Part shown: one piece after another, positions 13,404 through 27,834 of the stretch | Numbering within the stretch: position 1 is the stretch's first letter | Layout of the letters: each line of letters begins with the position of its first letter | Assembly: GCA_013076295.1 (NCBI GenBank) | Contig: RQOL01000658.1 | Coordinates: 558,001-622,000, forward strand | Length of the DNA: 64,000 nucleotides | Reading direction: 5' to 3' | Origin: Sanderia malayensis | Lineage: Eukaryota; Cnidaria; Scyphozoa; Semaeostomeae; Pelagiidae | The notes under the pieces: generated by a model | Database searches by the model: none | What the model saw: only the letters and a program-made list of their open reading frames with translations | What the model was told of the DNA's origin: nothing | Made by a program: the position numbers and the translations under genes

Positions 13404-13760
13404 ACTAGTGGGGAACTTCCCCACCCCCCACCAGACCCAAAAACTTCCCCATCAGTTGTTTCATGATTGGTTCATGATTCCCCACTACCAGGTGCCCTTT
13501 TGTTGACAATTATTTTCTAAACTAATTACACCTGTCTCTTGTTTACTACTCCTTCGCATTGTCGTTGTTGTCTCACCACTGCTAATCATTCATAAAAGCC
13601 TTGAAAATTCATGGTGAATACACCTCATTCGTGATTTTGCCCTCAGTTGCATCACATCAAGAAAACGCCTTTTTACGTCAGTTCCCCACTAGTGAGCATT
13701 TCTTAAAAGATCCCCATGCATGTTTCTCAAGCACTGAGTTTGAGCTAATACCTCCTGTTG
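13404..13760. repeat. Dispersed TE relic, copy A
   Basis: Resembles 35158-35440 over about 280 bp, with shared blocks around the C-rich start (ACCAGACCC), the TTGTTTACT word and a later region encoding on the minus strand a similar peptide (LLRN then K..F..V). A perfect 13-bp inverted pair, ACTAGTGGGGAAC and GTTCCCCACTAGT, sits at 13404-13416 and 13681-13693. The similarity runs past the right member, so the pair may not be the true ends. Family not identified. Confidence 0.55.
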
Positions 13761-14261
13761 ACTGTTTTATGACCAGACAAACTGAGCACCCTGAAAATGT
13801 GAACGTTTCTTTGAAAGTTGCTCCGAAATGACGTCACAGAGAGCAAATTGATTTTATGCATGCGCTCGTCATGAATATATGAAACATATATTCATAAAAA
13901 ATGAGCTTGAATGCAGTTTGAAAACCAAGATTCACCATTTATTTTGTTTCAATTGACGACGATTGACGACAATCTTATTTCTCATTGTCTCTTAACCTTC
14001 ATCGTTGTCAAAAAACATCATTTGTGCAAGAAAGAGTTGCCTGCTTTACATCTCTAATTTAAAGCTAATCTCAATTATTGAAGCATATCAGCTTTCATGA
14101 TCAGCAATTAAGTTTCTTGAAACCTAAGGTTGTAGAAGTCAAAGAAAATCTAATTTGATAGCCATGATGTATTGATTGCTAATATTGAGGTCTTTTTAAT
14201 ATTTTGCAGTCGTATGAATTAATTTTGGAGGTCTTCGTTAGAAGCCATTTTCACTTGCATG

Positions 14262-14498
14262 TAGTGGCGTAGATACGGGGGGGTCAGGTGGGGCGAAAAA
14301 CCCCCTCGTAGAGCAAACTGCCGTTTTGTCAGAAGATTGTTGATCTTGTCAAAAACAAATTTCTTCTGTTTACGTTCAGTTCTAGCTAATATCCTTATCT
14401 TATATTCATGGTCTTTAAGAAACAAACATGCTCATTAAATTGTTGTCGGAAAATCTAAATCTCCCCCCCCCCTATGAAATTTCCTATCTACGTCATTG
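14262..14498. mobile_element. hAT-type MITE with intact target duplication
   Basis: A 237-bp element starting TAGTGGCGTAGATACGGGGG. Its right end, in reverse complement, reads CAATGACGTAGATAGGAAAT and then reaches a G-run, the TGRCGTAG then poly-G arrangement of many hAT elements. A perfect 8-bp duplication, CTTGCATG, flanks it at 14254-14261 and 14499-14506. An 8-bp target duplication is the hAT signature. There is no transposase. Confidence 0.8.
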
Positions 14499-15363
14499 CT
14501 TGCATGTGCAGTTGCATTGATATTTTAAAATGCTGACGTGAGATCGGAGGCTTTCATAGATAAAACCTATTCTTCCAGTTACAACACTTGGACATGTGTC
14601 TTAAGCACAGCTTAGCTGCATTTTTTGTGTTTTTAAGAAGTACAAATCGGTAGTAAAGAACAACGCAGGTGTATTTTTAGTTTTTGTTTTCTTTATTATC
14701 TTATTCTGAATTGAATTGTGATGCTCAATATTCTCATCATTTCAGCACGTTTCTTCGTCAATTTAAAAGGCCTGGATTTTTCTCTTAAGGTATGTGATGT
14801 CAATTTCTCTCTTTCTCTTTGTTCATGAGCTGATAATAAGTATTGTGTTGTGATGCCTGATGAATTGTTCTTCGCTAAAAGAGTTGGTAGCAAGGCAGTC
14901 GAATTTAATCGCACTTGCTTTGATTCTCTGTCCTTTCATGCCAAGGATCGTCATAACATTATAGTAATAAAGTTTTCTTATAAAATCATTTGGTGCGTCA
15001 CTAGTGGCACATAGTCACATATACTTTTTTCATTTTTTATTTACCTGCACCTTAATGTGTAATCAAAATAGAATCCAATATTAGAAGCCCTGAATAGGAA
15101 ACGAAGATATAATCAGTTGAGATAAATCGAAAGAATTTTTCACCCTGATTTTAAATTGTGCCCAGAAGCAGCTCAAAAGACAAGATACAATGTTTTGCAT
15201 GTAATGGCATTTTCTGGGTTTAATCACTCAGTGACAAGATTAACTATATGGTGGCTTTTTGTGATCAGCAATTGTGCATACAATGTAGGTTGCATTGGTT
15301 CGAGCTGTATCAGAAGCTAGAGTCTTTCACAAGCCACTTGAAAAGGCTAAATTAAGTTATTGA

Positions 15364-15613
15364 GGGTTGTACTCCGGGATCTAAGAGAGAAATTTTCCTT
15401 TGGCAGAAACGCCGAGAAAACCATCCTCCCCGTTTAGGATACTCAATCTGGTACACCGGGGGACAATTGCCATTGCAGAGTTGCCACACTCCCCACTTTG
15501 TCTCGTTTTGCCAAGTGCACAAGGCACAGTCGAATTGAAAAACCCAGTGGCATTTTCGCTCCGGCATTTGTCCCGGTTATACATGCCGCTCAAACTACTG
15601 CTAGAAATCATTG
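15364..15613 (+). mobile_element. SINE body without its tRNA head
   Basis: About 215 bp from 15396 onward match the bodies of the two SINE copies in the ENDOV introns almost base for base (GGCAGAAACGCCGAGAAAAC, then CCACACTCCCCACTTTGTCT, then CTACTGCTAGAAATCAT). The tRNA-like head with its promoter boxes is absent, and the hairpin preceding the body is reduced to traces. This independent copy shows that the body is a dispersed repeat rather than part of ENDOV. Confidence 0.75.
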
Positions 15614-17631
15614 GCATGGATTCTCTTATTGTGGGAAGCCAAGTCAGAGCACGTTAAAATCATGGACGTAAGTTTTTCATATCGTCGGTTGTCAAGCTAT
15701 CCTAGAAAACACACGCTTAGTTAACACGTGCTCTCATCGAACCTCAATTAGTGGGCATATATGTTTTGCTGTGTTTTGCACGCTTAATAATTAATACAAA
15801 TGGTTGTCAACAAGGGCGGAATATGGTGGAAATGTTTACTGTGATCATCTATTGGGGGCTTGGGAAATAGAGCAAATATTTAGACTCATTATTAAATATA
15901 TCTATTTCTCAAGAAAGTTGTCTTGATGTTTACTTTCTTAGATAGCCACCCGCTTCGTGTTGTGAGTGGAAAAACCTGTACCTGCCAAAGCAGAGGATTA
16001 CGGGTGCAGTTCGCATGTTATTCGGCGCATAATAAGTGCATCCCTGCTTTTTGGCAAGAGTAAATAACGGACAGGAAACATTCGGGCAGGGAAATCAATG
16101 ATCAACTGGTTATGATTCATCACACGTGTTTTTCGGATGGTAAATCAGAAGTGTTCTTAATCTCAAGAATTAAGTAATGCTACACAGGTGTAGCTATTTT
16201 AGGCCTGGCTCAATAATCGTTTTCCATTCAAAGGATGATGACACTTCCATATTGAAGCACAACGATAGCTCATAGTGCAGTGCAGTGTGAATTACCGGTA
16301 TGTCAATACTGAATTTCATGCTTATCAACATGTCACTGCTCTGCTTCTTTTTCTTCTGAGATGTTTTATTGCTTTTTACCAAGTAAAAGAAGAAAACACT
16401 ATTTGACATGTCATCTTCATTACGTTGCTTTGATACTATCAGCAAGGTTTTGGATAGTGGAATCAGATATCAGTATGCTATTCGCAGTTGTTCAATAAAC
16501 AAGGCTGCAACTGTCCAAACAATGAGCCATATCTGATATATAATATAGATAGACACTAACAAAAAGTACAGTAGAATAGGTATTTATAGCATCTCAATAT
16601 TAATCAACTCTGCCAATAAGAGAAATATAATCGTTGCTAATGTTTCCTGCATATCTGTCAAAAAATGTTTCTTGCTATTACTTTGTTTGTAGTTTAGATT
16701 CAATATTTTCTTATCCTTAACCGTCTGCGTAAATTTGACCCAACCTCGGTTCCGTACTGTTTATCCTTGAAGCGAGCAGAAGCATACTTCTGCTTCTTGT
16801 TTGTTATTATTCAGTTTGGCTGTTAGTTTGTTATCAAAGTCGCACTTAGTGGCCGTCGTAAAAAGAGAATTTTGCTCCTAGCCTCTCATTGGAATTCGGT
16901 AGTCCGTTGTGTAGTAATACCATGGAAGGTCTTTACTGGTTTTTTTATGCATGTGATGAATGTGTTCCATACTCGAAATAAACTCCTTTATTGACACAGT
17001 TCCCTCTACAGCTATCAATAAACAATAAATAATTGCCAATAAGGATTTAATAAACTAATTAGTAAGTTAAAATGCCTGACCTCGTAATAACCAATTGGAA
17101 AAAATCAACTCTAAAGAGTTAAGTTAAGTTAAGTTAAGTTATGTTAACACAGAAAATGGAAGTTGTACCGTGCATTCAAGGAAGCAGATGTTAAGCTTAT
17201 TATTCGGAGAAATTGTTGCATGAGGGATTAGTCAACTTCCACTTCACTGAAAAGCATAGACCACCTCTGAATGATAAATTTCATGAGCAATGACGTCACG
17301 TCACTGTTGGATTAAGTTCGATGCTTGCTTTTTTGATGCACTTTCTCTTATTTGGCAGATTATTAACTAGAAAGGTGGCCAGATATTTACCAATGTCTTA
17401 AATTTCTTCACCATGCGCACGCCCTTTTGCAAATGATTATGCCGAAAGTAATAAATTCATTTTGTGCGGATTTGAACTGGATAAACTGCCAGTTTAACTG
17501 TTTATTTGGACTGCTTTCAGTTTTGCAATCGTCATTTGCAAAGGCTTTAAGATCAAACGATCAAATCCTGCAAATTGACACAAGTTATCAAGATGAGATA
17601 AAAGATGCCCTCGATGATTCTGTCGCTCACT

Positions 17632-17750
17632 GCTTTCATTAGATTTGGCTTAGATTGCTGCTTTCATGGCTTAGATTGTTGCTTTTGATTAGATTGTCTT
17701 AGATTCCTACTTTGATTAGACTTTGCTTAGATTGCTGTTTTCATTAATTT
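17632..17750. repeat. Degenerate tandem repeat of about 28 bp
   Basis: The phrase TTAGATTGCTGCTTTCAT and variants (TTAGATTGTTGCTTTTGA, TTAGATTGCTGTTTTCAT) recur four to five times. Confidence 0.6.
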
Positions 17751-19135
17751 TAGCTCAAATGCGTTCACCCGGACGATTCCATCCCCCTTGTTACGTTGTG
17801 CAAGCATTATTATAATTCAGTCGCTACTGCAGGTGAATGAAACTGCTCTACATATCAAATTGTTCACAACATAAACAAAGGTATCTTGCGAAATCGGCAA
17901 AATCTCCACTTTTGCTAACCGATCAATTAAATAAAAGCCCAGATGCTTGGTCTATGAGGAGCAATTTCATATCACCTTGCTTTGCACAGGTTTTTAATTA
18001 GTCACACGTATAGCACTTATTTACAAAACTAACTACCAACAAAGCACGTTTTTCAATTAATTCGTGTATCAATGAAGAACTAAAGAGCTTTTTGTAATGC
18101 ATCCTCGAGATTTGGAGTGAATCCAAGCATTGCTGAAAATTTTATTGCCAATTCCTTCCCAAGCTTTCATACGCACATTATTTTTATACGAACACCTTAA
18201 CGTATACTGAGCCTCCTCAATCAGTTCTGTGACAATTCTTCAATTTTAATCGTTTTTTGTCGACTTTGAGCCTCTCATAGACTAATTTCGTATAAAATAA
18301 TTGTGTGCACGGTTTTTTCATCTTAGAAATCTGTTTATAAGAAGTTAGAACAAGGGTGGCCAAAAAATTAAGTAACTTTAGTACCAGGTCCAAGAGTAAC
18401 AAAAAGAAACTATAAAGGTTCCATCCTTAAAAAGAGTTCTACTTTGCTACTCATCTACTTTATTTTGTTTGAAGCATGGCCTCAGTTAAAATCAAGTATC
18501 ATTAATATCAATTTTGTCAACTTTTCTTTGGTAAAGTTAACAAACTTCTATTTGATCAGTACGGGTGATTTTCGTGACGATCTGGATATATATCCATCCC
18601 AAAAGGCTCAGCTTCAAAACAAAAAGGCAATTTCAAATCCTTTTAGTACGAAAAGACCAAAAATTGTCATGCCAAATGCAGAAACCTTTAGTACTAAGGG
18701 CTGAGGCTGATCCAAGTTTTTTCGTAGCAAGTGTAATTAACATTGCCACAGCAACAAACAGGATGACATTGATTGCTGTCTGAGGGTCTCTCCGGCGCAT
18801 GCAGTGTGCAGAACGTTTTTATTCCATTAGCAGAACAATAGTGTCGTAGATATTATCAAAGAGCTTCTTTCTATATCGTTGTTCTTTAGTGCGAACCAGT
18901 CAATGCTAAGTTTCAATGTGCCGGCTAATTGTCTTTACTCATTCAAATCGAATTGCCAAGGGGGCTCTATTGGTCGGTCATGATAATTTCATTCTGAGAA
19001 CAAGTGGTAATATATCCTCTGTTTGGACTGGACTAGCTTGAGCAAGCTGCAGGATATAAACACACACTGGGTCTGTGATAAACGCGTTGGAAGGCTAAGC
19101 TACTGATACACAACTTTCAAATCTATTTATTTCAG

Positions 19136-19210
19136 TGCTCTGCCTGATGAATGCTTCATATCTGGGTACTTTTGCCGGGCAAGACGAAGGACTATTCCAA
19201 TAGGTTAAGG
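19136..19210 (+). other. Candidate non-coding exon
   Basis: A 75-nt segment between TTATTTCAG and a GTAAGT donor. All three frames contain a stop, so if spliced it would be untranslated. It may belong to the 5' leader of the channel gene 9 kb downstream; there is no other evidence. Confidence 0.25.
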
Positions 19211-22200
19211 GTAAGTGATTATTTTCCTGCATTTAAACGATGAAATAATAATATTTGATGAAATATATATGAAATAATCCTTTCAAATTTCATTTACTTT
19301 TACTACTTAGCAGAAAAACAGTAATAGAGTAATAATCTTAACTGATATATTTCTTTGAAGTGGTAGAAAATGATTATCAATCGTCAAAATAGTGATATAA
19401 TGAAAAATGCCTTTTGTACTTGGAAGTGGTGCCGGTAACTTGTTATTCCAAAGTGTTTTATCGATGTTTTTTGTCAATATTAATTAAATTGATCAAAACT
19501 GATGGATATAGACAGGTATAACTGTTGCGAATGCACCAGCCAGATTCTTCCAATGCCAGTTTTAATGTCTTGGGTATACTGGGCTAATTGACGAGATGTA
19601 TATAATGAACAAAACATCTTAAATCACCAACAACCACAGTTGAATAAATCATAGGGATACATGGCATATACAAGAATTATAATGCCAAAACAGATCATGA
19701 CTGACATAAATTAACACATTTACATGATTTATACATGAACATTATAGCAATGACGTAAGCAGTTTGAAAAATATTGTTCACAACAATCTTTGACACAAAC
19801 TACTTTTCATGGAGACAAGTATCTATTATCCCAATATTGTTATTTCAAATTCCGGAAATTTTTTAATAGGGCTAGCGTTAGTCCACGCCCGCTGAAAGTC
19901 GAAACCATAAAACAACATAAATCGATTCGCAAAGAAGCGAAGAAACAAACGCTAAGCTGTATTCGACGCCATGTTATCATAATAGTTAACGAGATCAATG
20001 CTTGAGTTTGCACGGAAAATATTAGTTGGGTAAGCAGAAATCGGTTTGCTCCATTACAAAATTGCATTTGTTTTTAATTGTTGATTTAATCAAATATTTC
20101 AGATGGAAGCTCTTTGCTTGTTTACATTCTTCTTTAAAGTTTTAAGTAACTTAAGAGTAGAACAAATCAGAGCAATTCAATTATTTTAAAACTAATAGAC
20201 ATTTTAATTAGGCCAAAATTCTTTTTGGAAAATGAAGTTGGCAAGTCACGGAAATGATTATACTCATGCTCAGCTTTTAATTATTTCAAACACTGAAGGC
20301 AATCTTCAAAACAATCTTTTCAAAATAAATTGAAAAGATTCCAAAAGGGTGTGGTTACACACGCAAGATTTTCGGGACCACACCCCGAGAATATGTAAGG
20401 AACCCAAGTGAGAACTTTGTCTGGATCTGCCTCCTTTGCTGAGGGGAGGGAATAATCTTTTGCGTCCAGTGTAATTTAGTTGTTTTTATATAGCAGAGGA
20501 TATTGATGTAAATCTATTGAAGGAAACTATCTTGTTCCTGCTGAGAAAAAGAAATGCGCTCATCATCCAGCAAAGAAATTTGAAAAAGACAGGGAAATTA
20601 CTGCTAATACGATTACACCCATTTTTGTCATAAAAAGGTTTTTCTGGTTTTTCGGAGCAGTATTCAAACCTTTTCAATTTCGATACAAAGACTTTCTGAA
20701 GGCTTTCTTAGCAACAATTGAAAACCTTAGCGAGGTAAAGCTTTTAAGTTAAGTTGATACATGGTATTATCAGTGCAATTTTTAACATCAACCTTTGATA
20801 GATACGATGTTATAGTCACATCATTATGATAAGAATGACTCACAAAAAAACTAGTGCTCTTTGTGTGTCAATCTTTCATAATAAACTCGCTCTACATTCC
20901 CTTCCATTGTATGAATCACTATCTTTGCTGATAGGCATTAGCCATTTGTCGTCCGAAGATTAAATACTGTCCGCAAACATTTTTTTTTGCGCAATTTTCT
21001 TCCCTTCAGAAAGAATTGCGGGAAAAAATTAATAAGCTCTGTCGGCAAACTTTCATGTTTCATAAAATATTCCGAATAAATTCAAACTGATTGGATTTTG
21101 TTCACAAAACCTTTTCATCATTCGCCATATTTTCTTGGAAATCATTTAAATATCTTGGTCTTGATAAATTACAAGATATTCGTATGATATTCATTCATAA
21201 GATTTTTTATTAAATTTTAAAATATCTTTTTATATTATAATATTTTGCAATATATCTTTACAATATCTTGTTGTGTGAAGACCCCACACGAGCAGATTTA
21301 TTCGGAATTCGTATAAAGCATGGAAGTATGCCGACAGAGCTCTTTTATAGCAGAGCTTAAAAGGGACTTTAAAACCAGACTGAGTAAGTTGTGATTTGAT
21401 AGAAATAAGACAACATACAAGTTGTTATATCTCAGCCAGTTGCTAGCAGATAACACAAAATTTTGTATAACGAAGACTAATGAGGACAGTTTTACTGTCC
21501 GCTGTGGAGAGGTGTTCCCTGCATGAAGGGACCACAATGAAGGGGTCGCTGTATGGAGATTAAATCTCCACCAAGTGGTTGAAACAAAAGTTGAAATGAG
21601 TTCCAAAAACATGTTATGCTACTGAAAATTGAGGAAAGAGAAAACTTAACAATGAATTTTGATACAATGCTATTTCAGTTTTGACCATGTTATTTGAAGC
21701 GAAGCAGTCACTGTCCTCTATAAAGAGGTTTTGTTTCATGAAAATGTCCTGTCTGTTATATAGATGACCGTTGTATAGATTTGTCCGTTTATGAAGGTGT
21801 TTCAATGTTCAACTAAAGCTCTTCAAAAAGAGTTTTTCCCAGAAATTTTTTGGCTTACACGATCCAAATGTGCAAGTTCCAAAAAATAGTTTTTATGACG
21901 TCACCACTTAGGTATACTGTTGCGTGAATAATGTATCATTTTGCAGCAATATGGTGCAACAGGTATGATAACAAATTCCATTTAGTATTACCGAAACGTC
22001 AAATTTCGCACGGTCCCATAGTTACTAGGAGCTTCCATTTGTTTAAAGGTTTACTTACGATCTTATGATCTCACAACTGCCTTTGTCAATCTTGACAAAC
22101 AATGTGCATTATTTTCAATTGCCTTCGATAATGACGTTTTTGTGTAAGCAAACGTTATTTCGGCTAATGTTGATTCAGTAACTCCGATGCATTGAAATTG

Positions 22201-23506
22201 AAGTGAATCAGGAATTTTGCGAATTTATTATTGTCACTGTTATTTCATTCTGAATTTAAGCTTGCGTTGCACTGAGTCACTTCAGATTCTAACATGAAAA
22301 GATACACGCATAGCTAAAAGGCAGTGCAGATTTAATAACAAGGGGTAAGATTAATTAATTTTCTGTATCCTATGTGAATAAAAGCATCTGCTTTACTTTG
22401 ATGTATCATGTTTACGTGTGTTGTTTTGTGAAAAGAGACATCCATTCGTTGGGTTTTGCAAAGTTCCAAATTCAAAGGTTCTTTTTAAAGCGAAATGGCC
22501 CATAGAATTTGTCAATTGTGCTTGAAATGCTTTAAACAGTTGCGTTCGTAGTCAATAAAGGCGATTAGCCCACACGTTTCGTTTTCGTATTACTGTGCGG
22601 TATTAGAACTAATTTAGTCTCGAATAGAAAAAAGAAATATTTGCGAAGTTTTGAGCTGCAAGTTTTCAATGAGTCACAGGACCTTAAGCTTTTGTTTGGT
22701 TTACCTTGCTGAAAAATGTGGACGCGTGTGTTTAAAGGCAAACAGTTTAACTGATTTAATCAGATCTTCTTTTGCCTTTTGAACAAAATAAAACACAGCG
22801 CTTCAGAAAACATGGCCTGTTATTATCGAGGTTATTAAAAAAGTCAAAACTCTGATCTGAGCTTGTGTCGTCTTGAAAGCTTTCAAATCTTTTTGTTTAT
22901 AGTAAGATCAAGACAAATGAGATCCCCTCCTCGCTCTGCACGTTCTGCTTTCTCTGCATGCAACCATAATTGATTAAGATTTGCCCTTGTCACAAATCCA
23001 CGCATAGAATGCTACAATCAAGTTAAACAATTTGTATTTGATTTCACTATGAAAACTTTTTGTTTCCCGTAATCATGTTAGATCAATGCCAGACAGTGTT
23101 CTGTTGTCTGCTTCATGACGTTCCACTGTACACTACAATTAATGCCAAATCTTTCTAGCAAACATGAATTTTCAATCAAGCTATTACTGCAGCAGGTTGG
23201 GCTTTTATAGCCTCATAGACAATGCAGATGATGAGTGTGGAGGACTACATGTGAAAACCAAGCAGCAAAAGATGTTTTTGCTGACATAATTGCATGTTCA
23301 TGTGTGATCAAAGTGAGATGTGTTGATTAAAAAACACGACCAAATGGATCAGTAACGGAAGGGGCTCGAATGAGGAGAGAATTTTGGCGAAATAATTTGT
23401 GAAATAACGGATGTACTAAGTAACCAAACATCAAATCTATTTTGAAAATTTAATATATTTAGTGAATACATCACCATATTTAATCGACGTCTTTCGTCAT
23501 CTGCAG

Positions 23507-23631
23507 GTGCAACCAAGACGGCTTTTGAAGATTAACCTATACGATATTCAATTCAAAGTCCCTATTTCAGTTTACGAACGCGACAACAATATATTCAATC
23601 GTCTCGTAGAAAAATCAACCAGTCATTCTTG
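23507..23631 (+). other. Candidate spliced exon, unidentified
   Basis: A 125-nt segment between a strong acceptor (TCGTCATCTGCAG) and donor (TTG then GTAAGC). Its first frame is open for 41 codons (VQPRRLLKINLYDIQ at its start), but it reaches a stop quickly if joined to the next candidate exon. A 5' untranslated exon of the channel gene is the simplest reading; a real coding exon of an unknown gene is possible. Confidence 0.3.
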
Positions 23632-24666
23632 GTAAGCCAGCTTCTTTGCTTTGTTTACATTTATTGAACAGAAATTTTCAGCCTAGCCAGCAATGCGCGA
23701 GTAGCCTTTTCGTGGTCATATTATCCAAGAACTTGTGAAGAGGGCTTTCATTGCTACAGAGTTATCTTTAATTGAAATTTCATGATAGTTGAATGGCACT
23801 GATTAAGGTATATTGATTTTGAGATGAAAACAGACCATCAAATGTTCTCATTGTGACAAGCAACATGCTCTAATGCAATGCTATGCAATAATAAATGGAT
23901 GGCAGAAAATGCATATCATATTTGATATATATGTACTTATATCAAATACAGTTACTAGAGGTTAAACAGATTGAATCGACTTTGTAAAGCAAAATGTTTT
24001 TTAAATCACGCCTTGAGATATTGCGAATGCCATTTAGAAATTGTGAGGAACTTCACAACACATGCTTCTTCTGCTATCACATGGTACAGCAAGCTGGAAA
24101 TTAGGAATAATATAAAAATAATAGCAAATATTAGAGATTGATTTAATATTCTCCCGATTAATCGTATCTACATGCAAATTAGTTTGAGAATCTGATCTGC
24201 CTCCAGCAGGTTGTTCAGTTTGTTGTGCTGTACTATTATTTATATGTTTTGCATTCAAATGATAGGCGCATTTGTGTATGCTTATAATTGTCTTTTGTCG
24301 GATGCGCACGGCCTGATTATTGTGTCTGTTTGCTGGGTCAGTTCTCCATTCAACCAATTGCTCGTTTCTCTTCATAAGCCTGTGTTTATTTTTGCTTGTA
24401 TTAAGACATTTGCCTTCTGCTTGTATGCAAAGATGCATTAACATAACAAATCAATAGACACATCACAGGTAAATTTGCATTAATGTCCCTCTGCACATTG
24501 CGCAATTTTCGGACGGTAATTAGAGGTTAAACAAACCTGCTCTATTAATAGAATTACGACTTCTATAGCAAGTCTCTTATTGGAATTAGATATTTTGAGG
24601 CACTGAAGCCAAATTACATTGAATGCGATTGTATATAAATTGAAGTTAACTACTTTTTTCCTTCAG

Positions 24667-24722
24667 GAAGAATATACGTATGACGTAAGAGAAGAACACA
24701 GCTAAAACAACAAACGAAACAT
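24667..24722 (+). other. Candidate non-coding exon
   Basis: A 56-nt segment between a polypyrimidine acceptor (TTTTTTCCTTCAG) and a perfect GTAAGT donor. All three frames contain a stop. It may be a leader exon that splices to the acceptor at 28076, just before the channel start codon. Confidence 0.3.
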
Positions 24723-27700
24723 GTAAGTGAATTTTACAGCATTAAGTGTATAATTACTTCATGATCATGGCTTATCTTCATAAATATGAGAGAGCTATGT
24801 ATTGCGGAGTGCCTTGATAAGTCTCTTTGTGACGAAAAGTTTATGGGTTGATCGTAATATTAAAAGCATCAAACTCTCCTTTTCGAACTTCGTACAAGTT
24901 TGCTAGTAATTGAGGTCAACCCACAAAAAAATTAGAACAATTTACCCTATTTTGTTAGTAAGAAACTTAAAAATTACCCAAATTTGTTAAACCTGAAATA
25001 TTTGCCAACATTTCTTGCTTGTGTCTTAAGTTCAAAGATCAATATTGAACCAATCTAGTTTGTGTCATGAAAATATGGACAATTTCCAGGCTTATCGCGG
25101 GCAAACATGTATTTATGTATATGTAAACAGTTGGGTTAGAGACCAAATGGCAAAACGTTACTATTGCAATGAATTTTTAATTAAATCTGTTTCGATACAT
25201 AAGTAGTGGGTGTGCCATGGCACAAAAAAGTGAATTTTCTTATTAATCTTGCATTGATTTTTTGATCAACATTGCTTAAAGACATGTTCAGCAATTACTA
25301 AAACAACCTGCAAATGTAACCAAAGTTTAATCCACATTTACGCCTTAAGTGCTCATTTTATCAGGAGGTTGTAAAGCGATTAAGCACTTTACATACACAA
25401 TACCTCTGTTGAGTTCATTCAAAAACTAGAGATAAAGAGCAATGCCTCTGTGAAGACTTTCTAGATTCCCTTTCTCTCCACCTCTTCCAGTTTTGGTTAT
25501 ACTTTTCTATTGACGCAAGACTTGTTAGAATATAATGTTAAAAGACTTCCCAGTGCAAGCCTGGGTGTAAATAATCTTTCATTTCACCGTAGTTCTTTGT
25601 TTTGCTTCACTTTTTCGTATGCCATTACTATGGGCAATGATTTAGAAGCAAATGTAAATAAAGCTATAAGTAGAGTGGTAACAGATTAAATCAAGTTTGA
25701 TGACTTTACTTTCCATCCAGTGGATTTGGAGTATATATTTGGAGGGACACCTGGGGGTATATAGAAACTATACCTTCAATCTATACAACCAATACACCAT
25801 ATCTAACATAGCTAAAAAAATTACAACTTAGCTCCTACCAAATTAGTTTCATTCTGATTCGCTATGCATATTCACTCTGAACATAGTAATGCAACAGTTG
25901 TTTAAAAACTGCATTCTTCAGTACTTTAGCTACCTGTTTTTTGTGTTGTTGAGCGTAACGTGACGGTTATCAAAGCTTTTTGTTATGCAAACAAGCCTGC
26001 TGAGGAAAAATACTAAAAAACACCTGGCCAGCCGGAGAGAACATCGTTTATCAAATATCAATCACATTCGTTCTCATTTCATTGCACTCTCTATGCGTAT
26101 GGAGACAGGACTTCAAAACCACACATTCTATCGAAAAGATGAGTAATTTACCAAACGATGCTAAAAGGCAGGCATATGACTATGTACCATATAATAATGC
26201 CAGAGGGTAGATATTTGTCTTGCTGAAGACAAATGTATGCAGTGTGTTTTCGAGGTGTGTGTGTGTATAACATGTTCACAAATGCACAGCGATTTTTATG
26301 CTCGATCGATTGATATCGCTTCAAACGTTTTGCGAACATAAAGCCGGGGTACTTGATGGGCTAAAATTATTTATGGTTAATCTTGTGCTGGGATATATCA
26401 TCTAAACTCGATGCTTATAGAGTTACGCTTGTCGTTATTTGTGTCGAAACTATCATCAAATGCATTTGGAGGAAGTCAAAGGTACATAGCAGGTATGTAA
26501 GTCTTGTTTCAGAAAAAGCATATGCCATTTTCCTTTGCAAATGTTTGTGCCACTGCACCTTGTATATTAACCAGAAAATGAAATCCTCAGATAGAAGAAT
26601 ATCAGATAGAAATTGGTCATGAAGGTCACTCTTCTCAAAGCATTTTTATGTGCTTCAACATTTCAACGTGTTGTGCAATAATCAATATTGCTTTTTGCGC
26701 TTAGGCCATTGACGTTTCTACAACTGGACATATTTGCGACGATAAAATCCTGCCGGCAAATATCAATGAATTTTCTTTTGAAACTCAACAAATAAAGAAC
26801 GTTAATAATAAAATTCGCATATAAGCTAAGGATCTTCTTTATTCAAAAGATTTGCCTTACTTCAAACAACCATCAACTGTATGTTGTACTCCTGTCGAAT
26901 TCTTAGGTAAACATATATTCTAACCTACAGCCTCATCCTGATTAACCTATTTGCATTTTACCTACCGTAACTTTATGTCTATGCCATGTGTAATAGATGC
27001 ATGTCGTTTGAAAGATGCTTAAAATGTCGTATTGCTTTATCAGGGAAGGGAACTTGATTATTTACTATTAGATTTCAACTCATTGTAGTCTAACAACATC
27101 GTTCTCATTATTATTCATTTATTAACTAATCTTCGGGCTATTTGTTTGTTAATATCATGATAAAGCGACTGAAGACATATCTTAGAGCTGTAAGTGGGGT
27201 CTAATATATCCAGCTTTGGAGGCTTTAGCTGCCTCGAGTAAGAGAAGGGGTTCTTATAGTCTGAGCGATGTGGTTCTATTAGAGCGGGCGGGATTTCATG
27301 CTAATGCGTCTGCAACACAATTATTTAAGCGTTTGTGGTGCACAGATCTGCATAAATGCAATTTCGGCTGCAGAAATATTCGTTTGTTAAGAGAACTTTT
27401 TTTAATCGGATCGCAAACTTGCATCGCTATTATGCATTGCGGTTTTCTGCAGCTTTGAGATGAGAATAAGCTACCAGACGCGTTTTTTCTATGCTGCAGG
27501 TCATACAGAATTTCTTCTACCACGCTGCTATCATTCACATGCCTGATGTGCTAAAAAATGCGCCCCAAGGAAGATTAGATGGAAATTCAACTGATTAAAC
27601 GTTGTAAGTCATTGTCAGTTAGTACTCTTACAGTTGATTTGATTTGGAGCCAGAGGTCCTTCAAGCTCCCCTCTACAAGTAGCTCTTCAATTGTATTTTC

Positions 27701-27834
27701 AGATGTTCTTCCAGTAGCCCCCGTAAGTTGCCTCTTACACAGTTCTTTTGGCACTATTTCAATATTCTTTGAAACTTTTTTCATAAGTCGCTCATATTTA
27801 TAAATTTTTGCTGTCGCTATTCCAATGCCTCTGC

